DNA from: Fermentimonas sp.
Lineage (GTDB): Bacteria; Bacteroidota; Bacteroidia; Bacteroidales; Dysgonomonadaceae
Reading direction: 5' to 3'
Length of the DNA: 64,000 bases
NCBI GenBank assembly: GCA_028709385.1
Contig: JAQVXD010000006.1
Location: 1 to 64,000 of the forward strand
Part shown: positions 37,128-46,493 of the stretch, one piece after another
Layout: each line of letters begins with the position of its first letter
Numbering within the stretch: the stretch's first letter is position 1
Notes under the pieces: generated by a model
Database searches by the model: none
The model's input: the letters and a program-made list of their open reading frames with translations, nothing else
What the model was told of the DNA's origin: nothing
Position numbers and translations under genes: made by a program

Positions 37128-37221
37128 ACTGATTTTCATTGATTTCCCGTAGCTGATTATGTTTATTTTCTTGTTAGAATTTAAAGATGAATTGACTGTT
37201 AGGATAAAAAAGTTGCTTTTA

Positions 37222-37253
37222 CTTGTGTAGCGTAAATAAAATCATTACTTTTG
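37222..37253 (+). promoter_or_regulatory. Promoter of rpmI-rplT
   Basis: A -33-like CTTG at 37222-37225, a 20-base spacer and -7 TACTTTTG at 37246-37253. The predicted leader is about 55 bases and contains a weak TTTTCG/CGAAAA inverted repeat (37260-37283). This separate promoter makes rpmI-rplT independent of infC. Confidence 0.65.
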
Positions 37254-37314
37254 CAAACTTTTTCGTACACAAAAAATCGAAAATTAGTTATAAATTCAAA
37301 TTCAAAACAGCAAA

Positions 37315-37512
37315 ATGCCAAAAATGAAGACTAACTCCGGTGCCAAAAAGAGGTTCGCCCTTACCGGAACAGGAAAAATCAAAAGGAAGCATGCTTATAA
37401 AAGTCATATTCTGACTAAAAAGAGCAAGAAGCGTAAGAGAAATCTTACTAAAACAGGCCTTGTTCACAAAGCTGACGTAAATAGTATTAAAACACTGTTA
37501 GCTTTGAAATAA
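37315..37512 (+). CDS. rpmI: 50S ribosomal protein L35
   Basis: A 65-residue, highly basic protein of the large ribosomal subunit. It starts [14 protein letters not shown], with [17 protein letters not shown] and a C-terminal KTLLALK, all characteristic of L35. It is followed after 103 bases by rplT. The gap holds a short hairpin directly after the stop (CGTCG/CGACG, 37514-37527) but no T-run, so transcription probably continues. Confidence 0.98.
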   Translation: MPKMKTNSGAKKRFALTGTGKIKRKHAYKSHILTKKSKKRKRNLTKTGLVHKADVNSIKTLLALK

Positions 37513-37615
37513 ACGTCGTTTCCGACGCTTCCCAAAAAGAGATTTATTAACAGGATGTATATGCTCAAAGAGTCCCGGTAATTAGGGAACGCTATCATTC
37601 AAAACAAGTAACATT

Positions 37616-37960
37616 ATGCCAAGATCAGTAAATCATGTTGCTTCGCGCAACAGAAGGAAAAAAATCCTAAAATTAACAAGAGGCTATATAGGTGCCCGCA
37701 AGAATGTGTGGACAGTAGCCAAAAACACGTGGGAAAAAGGTCTTACTTACGCCTACCGTGACCGCAAAAACAAAAAACGCAGCTTCAGAGCACTATGGAT
37801 ACAGCGTATTAACGCTGCAGCCCGTGAAAACGGTATGTCTTATTCACGCCTGATGGGTGCGCTGCATAAAAATGAAATCGATATCAACCGTAAAGTTCTT
37901 GCTGATTTAGCAATGAACCACCCCGAAGCTTTTAAAGCAATCGTTGATAAGGTAAAATAA
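37616..37960 (+). CDS. rplT: 50S ribosomal protein L20
   Basis: A 114-residue 23S rRNA-binding protein needed early in 50S assembly. The start [36 protein letters not shown] and the C-terminal [17 protein letters not shown] are standard for L20. In several bacteria L20 represses its own operon by binding the mRNA; the structured spacer upstream would be a place to look for that here. A strong terminator follows. Confidence 0.98.
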   Translation: MPRSVNHVASRNRRKKILKLTRGYIGARKNVWTVAKNTWEKGLTYAYRDRKNKKRSFRALWIQRINAAARENGMSYSRLMGALHKNEIDINRKVLADLAMNHPEAFKAIVDKVK

Positions 37961-37987
37961 AATCAACTTATTGTTGATCAAGAATAG

Positions 37988-38028
37988 AAAGGAGGAATCA
38001 TCAAATGGTTTTTCCTTTTTTGTTTTTA
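37988..38028 (+). terminator. Intrinsic terminator of rpmI-rplT
   Basis: A 14-bp stem (37988-38001 with 38005-38018) containing three G-U pairs and a 3-base loop, running into TTTTTTGTTTTTA. It lies 27 bases after the rplT stop. Confidence 0.85.
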
Positions 38029-38054
38029 TATGCAAAAATTGTAAATATCAATAT

Positions 38055-38062
38055 TATCTTTG
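38055..38062 (+). promoter_or_regulatory. Promoter -7 box for the GH43 gene
   Basis: TATCTTTG (TAnnTTTG), 28 bases before the ATG at 38090. No clear -33 element was seen. Confidence 0.5.
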
Positions 38063-38089
38063 TACAAACATTGATAATACTAACTCGCT

Positions 38090-39214
38090 ATGTTAACAAT
38101 AAATTTATTCAGCAGATTAAGTAGTGCTCTTGTTTTTTCCTTTTTATTTATCGGATGTAATTCCTCTTCAGAAAAGAAATCATCGGAAGCAGTTGTTTAT
38201 AAGAACCCGTTACCGGTAGAGTTTGGGGATCCATTTATTTTATCAGCATCTGATGGTAAGTATTATATGTATGGTACAGGTGGAACTGAAAGTGGTTTTG
38301 TAGCATATAGTTCGGACAATTTGGCCGACTGGTCTCCGGAAGGTGAGGTATATAATGGGAATCAAGCTGACTCCTGGACTCTGAAAAACTATTGGGCGCC
38401 TGAAGTTTATGAGATAGATAATAAGTATTACATGTTTTTCAGTGCAGACTGGAAAGTTAATCCTACTAACGAGCTTGAGAACTTTCGTATAGGGGTTGCC
38501 GTGTCAGAAAGTCCAACCGGTCCTTTCATGGAGGTATCAGACAAACCTTTATTAGATCCCGGCTATCCAATTATTGATGCAAATATTCTTCAGCATGGGG
38601 GTAAAACATATCTCTATTATTCACGATGCTGCTATAAACATCCTGTGGAAAGTGAAGTGGCAGACTGGGCACGCACAGTTGGGCTATTCAATGAAATAGA
38701 AGAGAGTTGGGTTTATGGAGTTGAGATTTCTAATGATTTCACTACCGTTATCGGAGAGCCGGTCTTGCTGTTACAGCCTCCATTCGAAATGAGCAATCCT
38801 CAAACAGAGTGGGAGAGCCGATCCGTAACCAATGGAGAGGTAAACCGAAGATGGACTGAAGGTTCTTTTGCTTTTGAACATGGCGGAAAAATTTATATGA
38901 TGTACTCAGCCAATTACTTTGGAGGAGAGTACTATGCTGTTGGTTATGCAGTATCTGACAATCCTTTAGGTCCCTTTGTTAAAGCTGCAGAAAATCCTGT
39001 TCTTGAGAAAAACACTGCAACAGGCGGCGAGGTTACAGGCACAGGTCATAATATGGTCTTCTGGTCAAAAGACAATAATAAAATGTATTGCGTGTATCAT
39101 GGACGTACCGAAAAAACAGGTGGCGAAAGGGTAGTATTTATAGATGAAATGAGGATAGATGACCAGGGGCGCTTAATTGTTGACGGACCCTCAACTCACG
39201 AAAAAGAATTTTAA
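38090..39214 (+). CDS. GH43-like glycoside hydrolase lipoprotein
   Basis: A lipid-anchored (lipobox FIGC, Cys23) five-bladed propeller glycosidase. The three catalytic acids of family 43 can be placed: base Asp47 in EFGDPFI, the pKa-modulating Asp163 in IDANIL, and acid Glu257 in WTEGSF. Other family patterns are YWAPEVYEI and FFSADW. GH43 enzymes attack arabinan, xylan or galactan side chains; which one cannot be told here. No SusC/SusD pair lies beside it. The next gene starts 9 bases after its stop. Confidence 0.88.
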   Translation: MLTINLFSRLSSALVFSFLFIGCNSSSEKKSSEAVVYKNPLPVEFGDPFILSASDGKYYMYGTGGTESGFVAYSSDNLADWSPEGEVYNGNQADSWTLKNYWAPEVYEIDNKYYMFFSADWKVNPTNELENFRIGVAVSESPTGPFMEVSDKPLLDPGYPIIDANILQHGGKTYLYYSRCCYKHPVESEVADWARTVGLFNEIEESWVYGVEISNDFTTVIGEPVLLLQPPFEMSNPQTEWESRSVTNGEVNRRWTEGSFAFEHGGKIYMMYSANYFGGEYYAVGYAVSDNPLGPFVKAAENPVLEKNTATGGEVTGTGHNMVFWSKDNNKMYCVYHGRTEKTGGERVVFIDEMRIDDQGRLIVDGPSTHEKEF

Positions 39215-39223
39215 TTTAACGAA

Positions 39224-39724
39224 ATGAGAACTATTACACTTGAAGAACAAGAGCAGATTAAAAGTATAATACAAAAATGCAAAGTGTGTTACGTTGGCAT
39301 GTCTGATGAAAAAGGAGTGCCATACGTGCTGCCGATGAATTTCGGTTTTCTAGGCAATATTATATATCTCCATTCAGCACAAGAAGGAAAATCAATCAGT
39401 ATTCTCGATAAAAACCCTAAAGTATGTATTACTTTCTGTACCGAGCCGGAACTAGTGTGGCAAAACGAAGAGGTTGCCTGCAGTTACCGCGTACGCTCTG
39501 AGAGTATAATATGTAATGGTGAGGTTGTTTTTGAAGAAGATTATGACGAGAAGGTAAAAGCCCTTGACATCATTATGCGTCAATATTCCGACAGGGATTT
39601 TAATTATTCTGAACCATCGGTTAAGAATGTAAAGATATGGAAAGTCGATATACAGGAGATTTCAGCAAGAGAGTATGGAGTCCCCGGGGTAAAAGCGATA
39701 AAGTACAAGGATAGGTTTATTTAA
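39224..39724 (+). CDS. Pyridoxamine 5'-phosphate oxidase-like flavin protein
   Basis: A small split-barrel flavoprotein of 166 residues. The FMN-binding core is visible in CYVGMSDEKGVPYVLPMNFGF, IIYLHSAQEGKSISIL and CITFC, and the C-terminal half gives the second half of the barrel. It resembles the PNPOx-like group that includes NimA-type nitroreductases; a specific substrate is not assigned. It lies 9 bases after the GH43 gene, probably in the same transcript, and 57 bases before a thioredoxin gene. Confidence 0.82.
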   Translation: MRTITLEEQEQIKSIIQKCKVCYVGMSDEKGVPYVLPMNFGFLGNIIYLHSAQEGKSISILDKNPKVCITFCTEPELVWQNEEVACSYRVRSESIICNGEVVFEEDYDEKVKALDIIMRQYSDRDFNYSEPSVKNVKIWKVDIQEISAREYGVPGVKAIKYKDRFI

Positions 39725-39781
39725 ACATTTATTCTACTCTGACTGTTTATCAAAAACATCTGTTATCAAAAACTTAAAATA

Positions 39782-40222
39782 ATGAATAGAATTACTACCG
39801 TACTTATATCACTTATTATAATGGTGTCTGCTTTTGCGGCAGAGCCAGTAAGTAAAGAAACCGCAAAGCCGATTGAACTTACTAAAGCGACTTTCCTTGA
39901 GAAGGTTTTTAATTATGAAAACAACCCTGAGGAGTGGAAATACAACGGGGATAAACCTGCCATAGTAGATTTTTATGCTACATGGTGCGGTCCATGTCGC
40001 GTTACATCACCAATACTTAAAGATCTGGCCGCAGAGTATGGCGGAGAAATATATATATACAAGGTTGATGTTGATAAAGAGCCGGAACTGGCGCGTATGT
40101 TTGGCGTTCAAAGTATACCCACGTTTCTCTTTATACCTATGGACGAACAGCCACAGATGGGAATGGGTGCCCTGCCCAAAAAGTCTTTCAAGGAGGTAAT
40201 TGATACATTCCTGCTTAAATAG
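39782..40222 (+). CDS. Exported thioredoxin
   Basis: A thiol-disulfide protein of the periplasm. The N-terminal signal peptide ends near AFAAE (about residue 20), followed by a thioredoxin fold whose active site is WCGPC with Cys69 and Cys72. The cis-proline loop is QSIPTFLF. Periplasmic thioredoxins in Bacteroidota help mature or reduce exported proteins; the partner is not evident here. It could belong with the flavin protein upstream, but the 57-base gap leaves this open. Confidence 0.93.
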   Translation: MNRITTVLISLIIMVSAFAAEPVSKETAKPIELTKATFLEKVFNYENNPEEWKYNGDKPAIVDFYATWCGPCRVTSPILKDLAAEYGGEIYIYKVDVDKEPELARMFGVQSIPTFLFIPMDEQPQMGMGALPKKSFKEVIDTFLLK

Positions 40223-40274
40223 AGCCTAAGCACTGATCAGTGATGCAAAACCTTTTATTGATGCTTTTAGAACA

Positions 40275-41063
40275 ATGATAACCAGTCTGCAAAATCCAGC
40301 TATAAAAAATATAGTAAAACTTTCTAAAAGCAAAGAGAGGCGGGATCAGCAACTTTTCGTAATAGAAGGAGCACGTGAACTTTCACTTGCAATTCAAAGC
40401 AGCTACAAGATTGAAACTGTCTATGTCTGTCGCGAAAAATTCCACGACACAAAATACCCGCATGTTCTCGACTCGATAGCTGAAAATAGTCTGTTTGATA
40501 TCTCGCCTGCCGTATTTGAAAAAATAGCATACAGAGAAAACTCTGATGGATTGGTTGCTCTTGCACGTCCAAAATCTCATAAACTGCATGATATTCAACT
40601 TTCCGAAAATCCCTTCATAATACTATTGGAGTCAGTTGAGAAGCCCGGTAATCTTGGAGCTGTTCTACGTACCGCAGATGCTGCAGCAGTGGATGCAGTA
40701 ATTATTTGTGATCCTCTGACCGATCTTTATAATCCAAACGTTATTCGTTCAGGAGTTGGAGGACTGTTCACTGTACAAACAGCTGTCTGCTCTTCAGAAG
40801 AAGCACTTGAGTGGCTCAAGAGTAATTACATTAGTATATATGCAGCTGAACTCGAAGCGTCAGTATTTTATGATAAAATCGATTTCAGAAAACCTTCAGC
40901 GATAGTTATGGGTACTGAGGCTGACGGGCTCACTGACTTCTGGATTAATAATGCAAATGAGCGAATCAAAATTCCCATGCTTGGGAAGATTGACTCGCTC
41001 AATGTTTCTGTATCTACTGGCGTGATTACCTTTGAAGCGATGCGTCAGAGAGGTGACAGATAA
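40275..41063 (+). CDS. SpoU/TrmH-family RNA 2'-O-methyltransferase
   Basis: A knotted (SPOUT) methyltransferase that 2'-O-methylates rRNA or tRNA using S-adenosylmethionine. The N-terminal substrate-binding domain (1-100, with KNIVKLSKSKERRDQQLFVIEG) is followed by the SpoU domain with its three motifs: VEKPGNLGAVLRTADA, MGTEADGL and IPMLGKIDSLNVSVSTGV. Length of 262 residues resembles RlmB/TsnR-like proteins; the exact nucleotide target is not known. It converges on the S9 peptidase gene with a 5-base gap. Confidence 0.92.
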   Translation: MITSLQNPAIKNIVKLSKSKERRDQQLFVIEGARELSLAIQSSYKIETVYVCREKFHDTKYPHVLDSIAENSLFDISPAVFEKIAYRENSDGLVALARPKSHKLHDIQLSENPFIILLESVEKPGNLGAVLRTADAAAVDAVIICDPLTDLYNPNVIRSGVGGLFTVQTAVCSSEEALEWLKSNYISIYAAELEASVFYDKIDFRKPSAIVMGTEADGLTDFWINNANERIKIPMLGKIDSLNVSVSTGVITFEAMRQRGDR

Positions 41064-41068
41064 TCCTA

Positions 41069-43834
41069 CTATTCGATATCATACCCCCAGGTTTTACCTT
41101 TCTCAGTTGCCGGCAATCCTCTCGTCATCCAAACAGGTGCAGGTTCTCCTTTAAGATAATGATCAAAGAATTGTTGTAAACGAATAGAAAGGTCTTTTGT
41201 ATTCCGGCGATGTATGAGATTGTGGGCTTCATTGTTATACTGAAGCATCCATACGGGTTTGCCAAGTCGTCGCATCGACATAAATAGTTCTATACCCTGA
41301 TACCACGGAACAGCTCCATCCTCATCATTATGCATAATCAGTAAAGGGGTTTTTATATTTTCTGTATAGAAAAGAGGCGAATTTTCAATGTACAGATGTA
41401 GCGAGTCGTTCATTGGTGCACCAATACGCGACTGTGTTTGTTCATACTGATACTGCCTGCTTCTTCCTGATTCCCATCGGATACCGCCATAAGCGCTTGT
41501 CATATTCGACACGGGTGCACCTGCTCCTGCGGCTTTAAACATATCAGTCTGTGTAACTATATAAGCTACCTGATAACCACCCCAGCTTTGTCCCTGAATA
41601 GCCATGTTTTCTGCATCCACCCAGCTGTTTTTGGCAATAGCTTCTGCTCCCGAAACAACCGCATTGTATGAGTCCATGCCGGGTTGTCCCACAGTATAGT
41701 GAATGTCAGGCGTGAAAACTATGTATCCACGACTAACAAAGAATGGAATGTTAACGGTTGAGCGACTCGGCGCAGGAGTAAAATATGAGTAAAGATTATC
41801 TGAATGCTTTTCATAAAAATAAATCATTACGGGATACTTCTTAGCCGGATCAAAATCTTCAGGTTTATAAACTATACCCTGAAGAGGAATGCCGGCGTAA
41901 GATGTCCATGAAAACAACTCGGCAGTTCCCCAGTTGTAATCATTCATTTGTGGATTGATGTCGGTAAGTTTTTCATTCCTGTTCCAATAGTCACGCGTAA
42001 TATACAGGTCAGGAGATGTGTTGAAGTTACTTTTTTGATACACAAATATGTCTTCATCTTTTGCTTTAATCTCCCTTGAGAACGTGAAGCCATCCATAAC
42101 CCTCTTCTTTAGAGGATTGCGACCTTTCTGCTTAAGTGTGTAATATCCTGTCTCTTTACTTACATTGTCAAAAGCAGAAAGAAGCAGTTCGTCGTCAACC
42201 CCAACAAAACGCTTATCAGGATCGGTATTTATATATCTGAATGTAAGAGAGTCGTTGCGACCGGTATTCTGTGTGATGTTTACCGGCTTTTTATCCCCGT
42301 CAGGGTCAATTTTCCAGATGTCAAACATGTCATACACAAAAACATACTCATCATTTTCTCCCCACGCTGCTATACCGTAAGAGCCCGGATCATGCGGAAC
42401 ATCATTTCTCTCATCCCAGAAATTAACAGGTATCCTCTCTGTCAGGTTTACAAGTGAATTACTTGTGTTGTCATAAGAAAACCAGTCTCTTATAGTTGCA
42501 TCCCACCAATATATATAGTTTCCCTGTGGAGACAATATGGGCCGACCGTTAAGTTCTTTTGTAACTTCATGCAAACTGTTATCTGTCAAATCCATCATCC
42601 AAACGTCATACTTGGGCGAAAGATCCCACTGACTCTCAATCAAATATGGAAGGTTTGAAGTTATCAGGGCATACCTGCCATTACCTTCATCAGATACAGT
42701 TACGGAAGGCATCTTTTCGTTTGCCAGAGGGATAAATTGATTTAGGTTGTCTGTATAAATTATTCCTGTGTAGGTCTCTCTTTCTCTCCTTCTCTTTTCA
42801 ACAAGCTGCTGAGGCTGTATAATCGGGTCTTGCCAGTGCCAGATATCCAACTCAGCCATTTCAAAATCAACTATGGTAGTATCCTTTGGTTCCTGCTTTG
42901 GTAAAGCGCCAATCAGAATTCGTCTTCCATCCTTACTGAAGCCCGGTGATGCATATTCATTGAATATCCACCCTTCAGGCATACCGGAGATAGTTTTTTC
43001 TGATATTACAATTGAGGAATCCTGTCCCGATTTATAATACCTCAGGTCATATGTTTTTTGATCTGTTTTAGAAGTGTCACCGGTGGCAATATATACAAGC
43101 TGCCGGCCCGGTTCATCGAATGTAAATGATTTATACTCCACCTCTTCGTTCGAGATTACCTTACGTATGTTATTATCAAGATCAATAAACTCTACACGAG
43201 GGGAATCAGTAGAGTCATTCTTATCAGGCTTGATAGATACCACGAAACTATTGTCGTACCTGTTAAAGGTATGCTCTTTAGCATTTCTGAAAGTGTCTTC
43301 CTGCTGAGTCAGCAAGTTTCTGACAATCAATATCTCCTTTTCTTTGGCATCCTTTTTGTCGGTTGTGTCTTTAGGAAGGTCAATTGTATAAGCAACATGA
43401 ACAGCCATATCAGCGGCTGTTTTGTAAGACTTAATACCAGGTATCTTTTCAGACCTGAAAGTGAGGTTATCAATTATCAGAAGTGAATCTTGAGGCATAT
43501 CTCCCTTTTTCTTTTTGTCGATACGTGCCTGGCGACGTTCAGCAAACGGAGCTTTAAGAAGTCCTACGGTCCATCTGCCGTCAGTTGAAAGTTTATAGCT
43601 TCTGACTCTGTCAAATGTACGAGTTAGATTGTTATTTGTGTTTTTTAAAAAAAGTGCAGTATCACCTTCTTGAGGTGAAATTAGTACACTGACAATTTTC
43701 CCGTCATTACTGATATTGATATCAGAGAGACTTTTCCATCCGTCATAAACTGAGTGATCGAGTGGTTTTTTCTGAGAGAAAATGACAGTTGTTATAAACA
43801 GAAAAAAGATTGTTGAAAATATAGACTTATGCAT
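41069..43834 (-). CDS. S9-family (prolyl oligopeptidase-type) serine peptidase, exported
   Basis: A large periplasmic or secreted peptidase. After a signal peptide ending near TVIFSQ, about 600 residues form a repetitive beta-propeller-like region, then an alpha/beta-hydrolase domain. The catalytic Ser750 lies in GQSWGGYQ, the Asp in HNDEDGAVPW and the His in EAHNLIHR, the usual S9 order. Its 921 residues and the N-terminal extension fit the DPP/acylaminoacyl-peptidase-like proteins common in Bacteroidota. The ATG at 43834 is preferred to a TTG two codons upstream. It is divergent from copA; a minus-strand -7 box lies about 100 bases upstream. Confidence 0.92.
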   Translation of the reverse strand: MHKSIFSTIFFLFITTVIFSQKKPLDHSVYDGWKSLSDINISNDGKIVSVLISPQEGDTALFLKNTNNNLTRTFDRVRSYKLSTDGRWTVGLLKAPFAERRQARIDKKKKGDMPQDSLLIIDNLTFRSEKIPGIKSYKTAADMAVHVAYTIDLPKDTTDKKDAKEKEILIVRNLLTQQEDTFRNAKEHTFNRYDNSFVVSIKPDKNDSTDSPRVEFIDLDNNIRKVISNEEVEYKSFTFDEPGRQLVYIATGDTSKTDQKTYDLRYYKSGQDSSIVISEKTISGMPEGWIFNEYASPGFSKDGRRILIGALPKQEPKDTTIVDFEMAELDIWHWQDPIIQPQQLVEKRRRERETYTGIIYTDNLNQFIPLANEKMPSVTVSDEGNGRYALITSNLPYLIESQWDLSPKYDVWMMDLTDNSLHEVTKELNGRPILSPQGNYIYWWDATIRDWFSYDNTSNSLVNLTERIPVNFWDERNDVPHDPGSYGIAAWGENDEYVFVYDMFDIWKIDPDGDKKPVNITQNTGRNDSLTFRYINTDPDKRFVGVDDELLLSAFDNVSKETGYYTLKQKGRNPLKKRVMDGFTFSREIKAKDEDIFVYQKSNFNTSPDLYITRDYWNRNEKLTDINPQMNDYNWGTAELFSWTSYAGIPLQGIVYKPEDFDPAKKYPVMIYFYEKHSDNLYSYFTPAPSRSTVNIPFFVSRGYIVFTPDIHYTVGQPGMDSYNAVVSGAEAIAKNSWVDAENMAIQGQSWGGYQVAYIVTQTDMFKAAGAGAPVSNMTSAYGGIRWESGRSRQYQYEQTQSRIGAPMNDSLHLYIENSPLFYTENIKTPLLIMHNDEDGAVPWYQGIELFMSMRRLGKPVWMLQYNNEAHNLIHRRNTKDLSIRLQQFFDHYLKGEPAPVWMTRGLPATEKGKTWGYDIE

Positions 43835-43866
43835 AATCAAATAGTTTACTAATTTCTACCCCCTCT

Positions 43867-43886
43867 ATTATTTAATTATAAATAAT
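43867..43886. repeat. 20-bp AT-only inverted repeat in the S9/copA divergent region
   Basis: ATTATTTA and TAAATAAT flank a 4-base centre (ATTA), giving perfect dyad symmetry. It sits in the leader of the S9 peptidase gene. It could be an operator, but such AT-only repeats arise easily by chance. Confidence 0.4.
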
Positions 43887-43935
43887 GCTATCAGGGTTCA
43901 GAAATGTTAATAGACACAATTTAACGTTGAATTAA

Positions 43936-43943
43936 CAAAAATA
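43936..43943 (-). promoter_or_regulatory. Possible promoter -7 box for the S9 peptidase
   Basis: TATTTTTG on the minus strand; it would give a leader of about 95 bases. No comparable box was found for copA on the other strand. Confidence 0.35.
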
Positions 43944-44059
43944 CAAATTTTTCTTTTGGAAGCATCTTCTAAAATTGAATTTTTAAACATAACGCATTGA
44001 ATAACTGTTTTAATCAAAATATCAGCGAAAAGTTTGATGCTGAAATAATAATTGGAATA

Positions 44060-46477
44060 ATGGCAATTAATAATAAATACAATATAGAGTTAAAGGGTAA
44101 AGTTTTACCGAATGAAGGTATAATCGAGAAAATAAAAGGGGTCAGTTCAGTAAAATATAATAAAAGTGATAACACTATTGCTGTAACTATTGATGAGAAG
44201 TATGAAGTCGATGCTGCTGAGATTCTGCAGGATGTAGTTTCGGGTATACGCAGTTCAGGTGGCGATGTTGTAACAGAAAAAATCACACAACCCGTTCTGA
44301 ATATGACTTGTGCTGCCTGTGCTTCAAGTACGCAGAATATCTTGTCATACGTACCCGGAGTAATTACTGCCTCCGTAAATTACGGGAACGGTAAAGGCAA
44401 TATTGAGTTCCTGCCGGCTATTGTAGCACCCGCAGATATGAGATCTTCATTACAAGAGATTGGATATGATATGCTGATAGACGAAGAAGAATCGTCGTTT
44501 GAGAATGTAGAGCATATTAAAGAAGAAAACTATAAAAAGCTTCGCCGGCACACTATCTTGGCAATAGTACTGGCCATACCTCTTGTAGTAGTAGGTATGT
44601 TTTTTATGGATATGCCTTATGCGAATGAGATAATGCTGCTGCTGTCAACACCTATTCTTTTTATTTTTGGGAAAAGGTTTTTTGTAGGTGCATGGAAACA
44701 GGCTAAACATGGTACAGCAAACATGGATACGCTGGTGGCACTGAGTACCGGAATAGCATATCTGTTCAGTTTATTTAATATGATTTATCCCGAATACTGG
44801 AAAAAAAGAGGGCTTGAAGCTCATGTATATTTTGAAGCGGCAGGTGTGATAATTGCATTTATACTGCTTGGAAAACTTATGGAAGCCAGAGCAACGGGCA
44901 GTACCTCTGATGCCATTAAAAAATTGATGGGACTGCAACCTTCCTCTGTGGTCGTTTTCCGCAATGGAGAACCTGTGGAAATTGCCATAGCAGATGTAGT
45001 AATAGATGATATAGTTCTTGTTAAACCGGGTGAGAAAATTGCTGTTGACGGTGAGGTACTTGAAGGGAGCTCATTTGTAGATGAAAGCATGATTTCGGGG
45101 GAACCTATTCATGTTGAAAAAAAACCCGGTGAAAAAGTGTATGCGGGTACAATTAACCAAAAAGGCAGTTTCCGCTTTAAAGCAAAAAAAGTAGGGAAGG
45201 ATACACTTCTTGCACAAATTATTAAAACTGTTGATGAGGCGCAAGGGAGCAAAGCACCTGTGCAGGGGCTGGTTGACAAGATAGCCGGAATATTCGTGCC
45301 CGTGGTTATCGGAATTGCTTTGCTCAGTTTCGTGATATGGCTGATATTTGGAGGCGAAACAGGGTTTGTTTACGGACTCATGGCAATGGTGACAGTGCTT
45401 GTTATTGCCTGTCCTTGTGCACTGGGATTGGCAACCCCGACAGCCATAATGGTTGCAATAGGCAAAGGTGCCGAAGAGGGAATTCTGATTAAAGATGCCG
45501 AAAGTCTGGAGATGGCAAAGGAGATTAATGTAGTGGTCCTTGATAAAACAGGAACCATTACTGAAGGTAAACCACAGGTAACTTCTGTTACATGGAGCAA
45601 AAAATCACTGCCGATACACCGTGATATTCTGTATAGCATTGAACATCAGTCGGAGCACCCCCTGGCAGACGCCATCACAAATGAGCTCAGGGAGAGCAGC
45701 ACTCTTTTAGAGAATGTTTCGGTGGAGCAGGTCAGTGGTAAAGGGATAGAAGGCATTTATAATAATATCACCTATTATATAGGCAATGAGCAGTATATTA
45801 CATCTAAAAATATTACTATACCCGCAGAATTGCAGGACAAAATTAATGAAGAGCTAAACGCTGCACATACAATCTCAATAATTGCCGATGATAATGAAGC
45901 TTATGGAGTTGTCGGAATTACAGATAAACTCAAATCAACTTCAAAAGAAGCAATCAGTACTCTGAAGAAAATGGGTATTGAGGTAGCAATTTATACCGGA
46001 GATAATGAAAAGGTGGCTGCTGCACTTGCAGGAGAGTTAGGAATCACCAATTTTAAGGGTGGAGTGTTACCGGAAGAAAAGGCCAATCTTGTGAAAGAAT
46101 TACAGCAACAGGGAAAAAAAGTTGCGATGGTTGGTGACGGTATAAATGACAGCGGCGCACTTGCACAGGCCGATGTAAGCATTGCCATGGGTGCCGGAAG
46201 TGATATTGCAATGGATGTGGCAAAAATGACGATTATCTCTTCTGACTTGAATAAGATTCCCAAAGCTATTCATCTTTCTCAGGCAACTGTGAGGACGATT
46301 CGCCAAAACTTATTCTGGGCATTTATCTACAACGTTATCGGAATCCCGATTGCGGCTGGTGTACTTTATCCCTTTACCGGATTTATGCTAAATCCTATGA
46401 TAGCAGGAGCAGCAATGGCACTCAGTTCCGTGAGTGTTGTGACCAATAGTCTCAGACTAAAAACCAAAAAGATTTAG
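44060..46477 (+). CDS. copA: Copper-translocating P1B-type ATPase
   Basis: Exports Cu(I) across the inner membrane. The second N-terminal heavy-metal-associated domain has the copper-binding MTCAACASS (Cys84, Cys87), while the first, at about residues 5-70, has no C-x2-C and looks degenerate. The membrane metal site is CPC (Cys451, Cys453), the phosphorylated Asp495 lies in DKTGT, and SEHPLA and GDGINDSGAL complete the P1B set. CPC plus MTCAAC point to copper. A TTG at 43997 would add 21 residues, but the ATG at 44060 is more convincing. A small HMA protein lies 2.2 kb further on. Confidence 0.95.
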   Translation: MAINNKYNIELKGKVLPNEGIIEKIKGVSSVKYNKSDNTIAVTIDEKYEVDAAEILQDVVSGIRSSGGDVVTEKITQPVLNMTCAACASSTQNILSYVPGVITASVNYGNGKGNIEFLPAIVAPADMRSSLQEIGYDMLIDEEESSFENVEHIKEENYKKLRRHTILAIVLAIPLVVVGMFFMDMPYANEIMLLLSTPILFIFGKRFFVGAWKQAKHGTANMDTLVALSTGIAYLFSLFNMIYPEYWKKRGLEAHVYFEAAGVIIAFILLGKLMEARATGSTSDAIKKLMGLQPSSVVVFRNGEPVEIAIADVVIDDIVLVKPGEKIAVDGEVLEGSSFVDESMISGEPIHVEKKPGEKVYAGTINQKGSFRFKAKKVGKDTLLAQIIKTVDEAQGSKAPVQGLVDKIAGIFVPVVIGIALLSFVIWLIFGGETGFVYGLMAMVTVLVIACPCALGLATPTAIMVAIGKGAEEGILIKDAESLEMAKEINVVVLDKTGTITEGKPQVTSVTWSKKSLPIHRDILYSIEHQSEHPLADAITNELRESSTLLENVSVEQVSGKGIEGIYNNITYYIGNEQYITSKNITIPAELQDKINEELNAAHTISIIADDNEAYGVVGITDKLKSTSKEAISTLKKMGIEVAIYTGDNEKVAAALAGELGITNFKGGVLPEEKANLVKELQQQGKKVAMVGDGINDSGALAQADVSIAMGAGSDIAMDVAKMTIISSDLNKIPKAIHLSQATVRTIRQNLFWAFIYNVIGIPIAAGVLYPFTGFMLNPMIAGAAMALSSVSVVTNSLRLKTKKI

Positions 46478-46493
46478 AATACTTATAGACAAA

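Noticed and set aside
40231..40242. Palindrome CACTGATCAGTG between the thioredoxin and methyltransferase genes
   Set aside because: It is short, has no T-run and no matching copy was noticed nearby; chance cannot be excluded.
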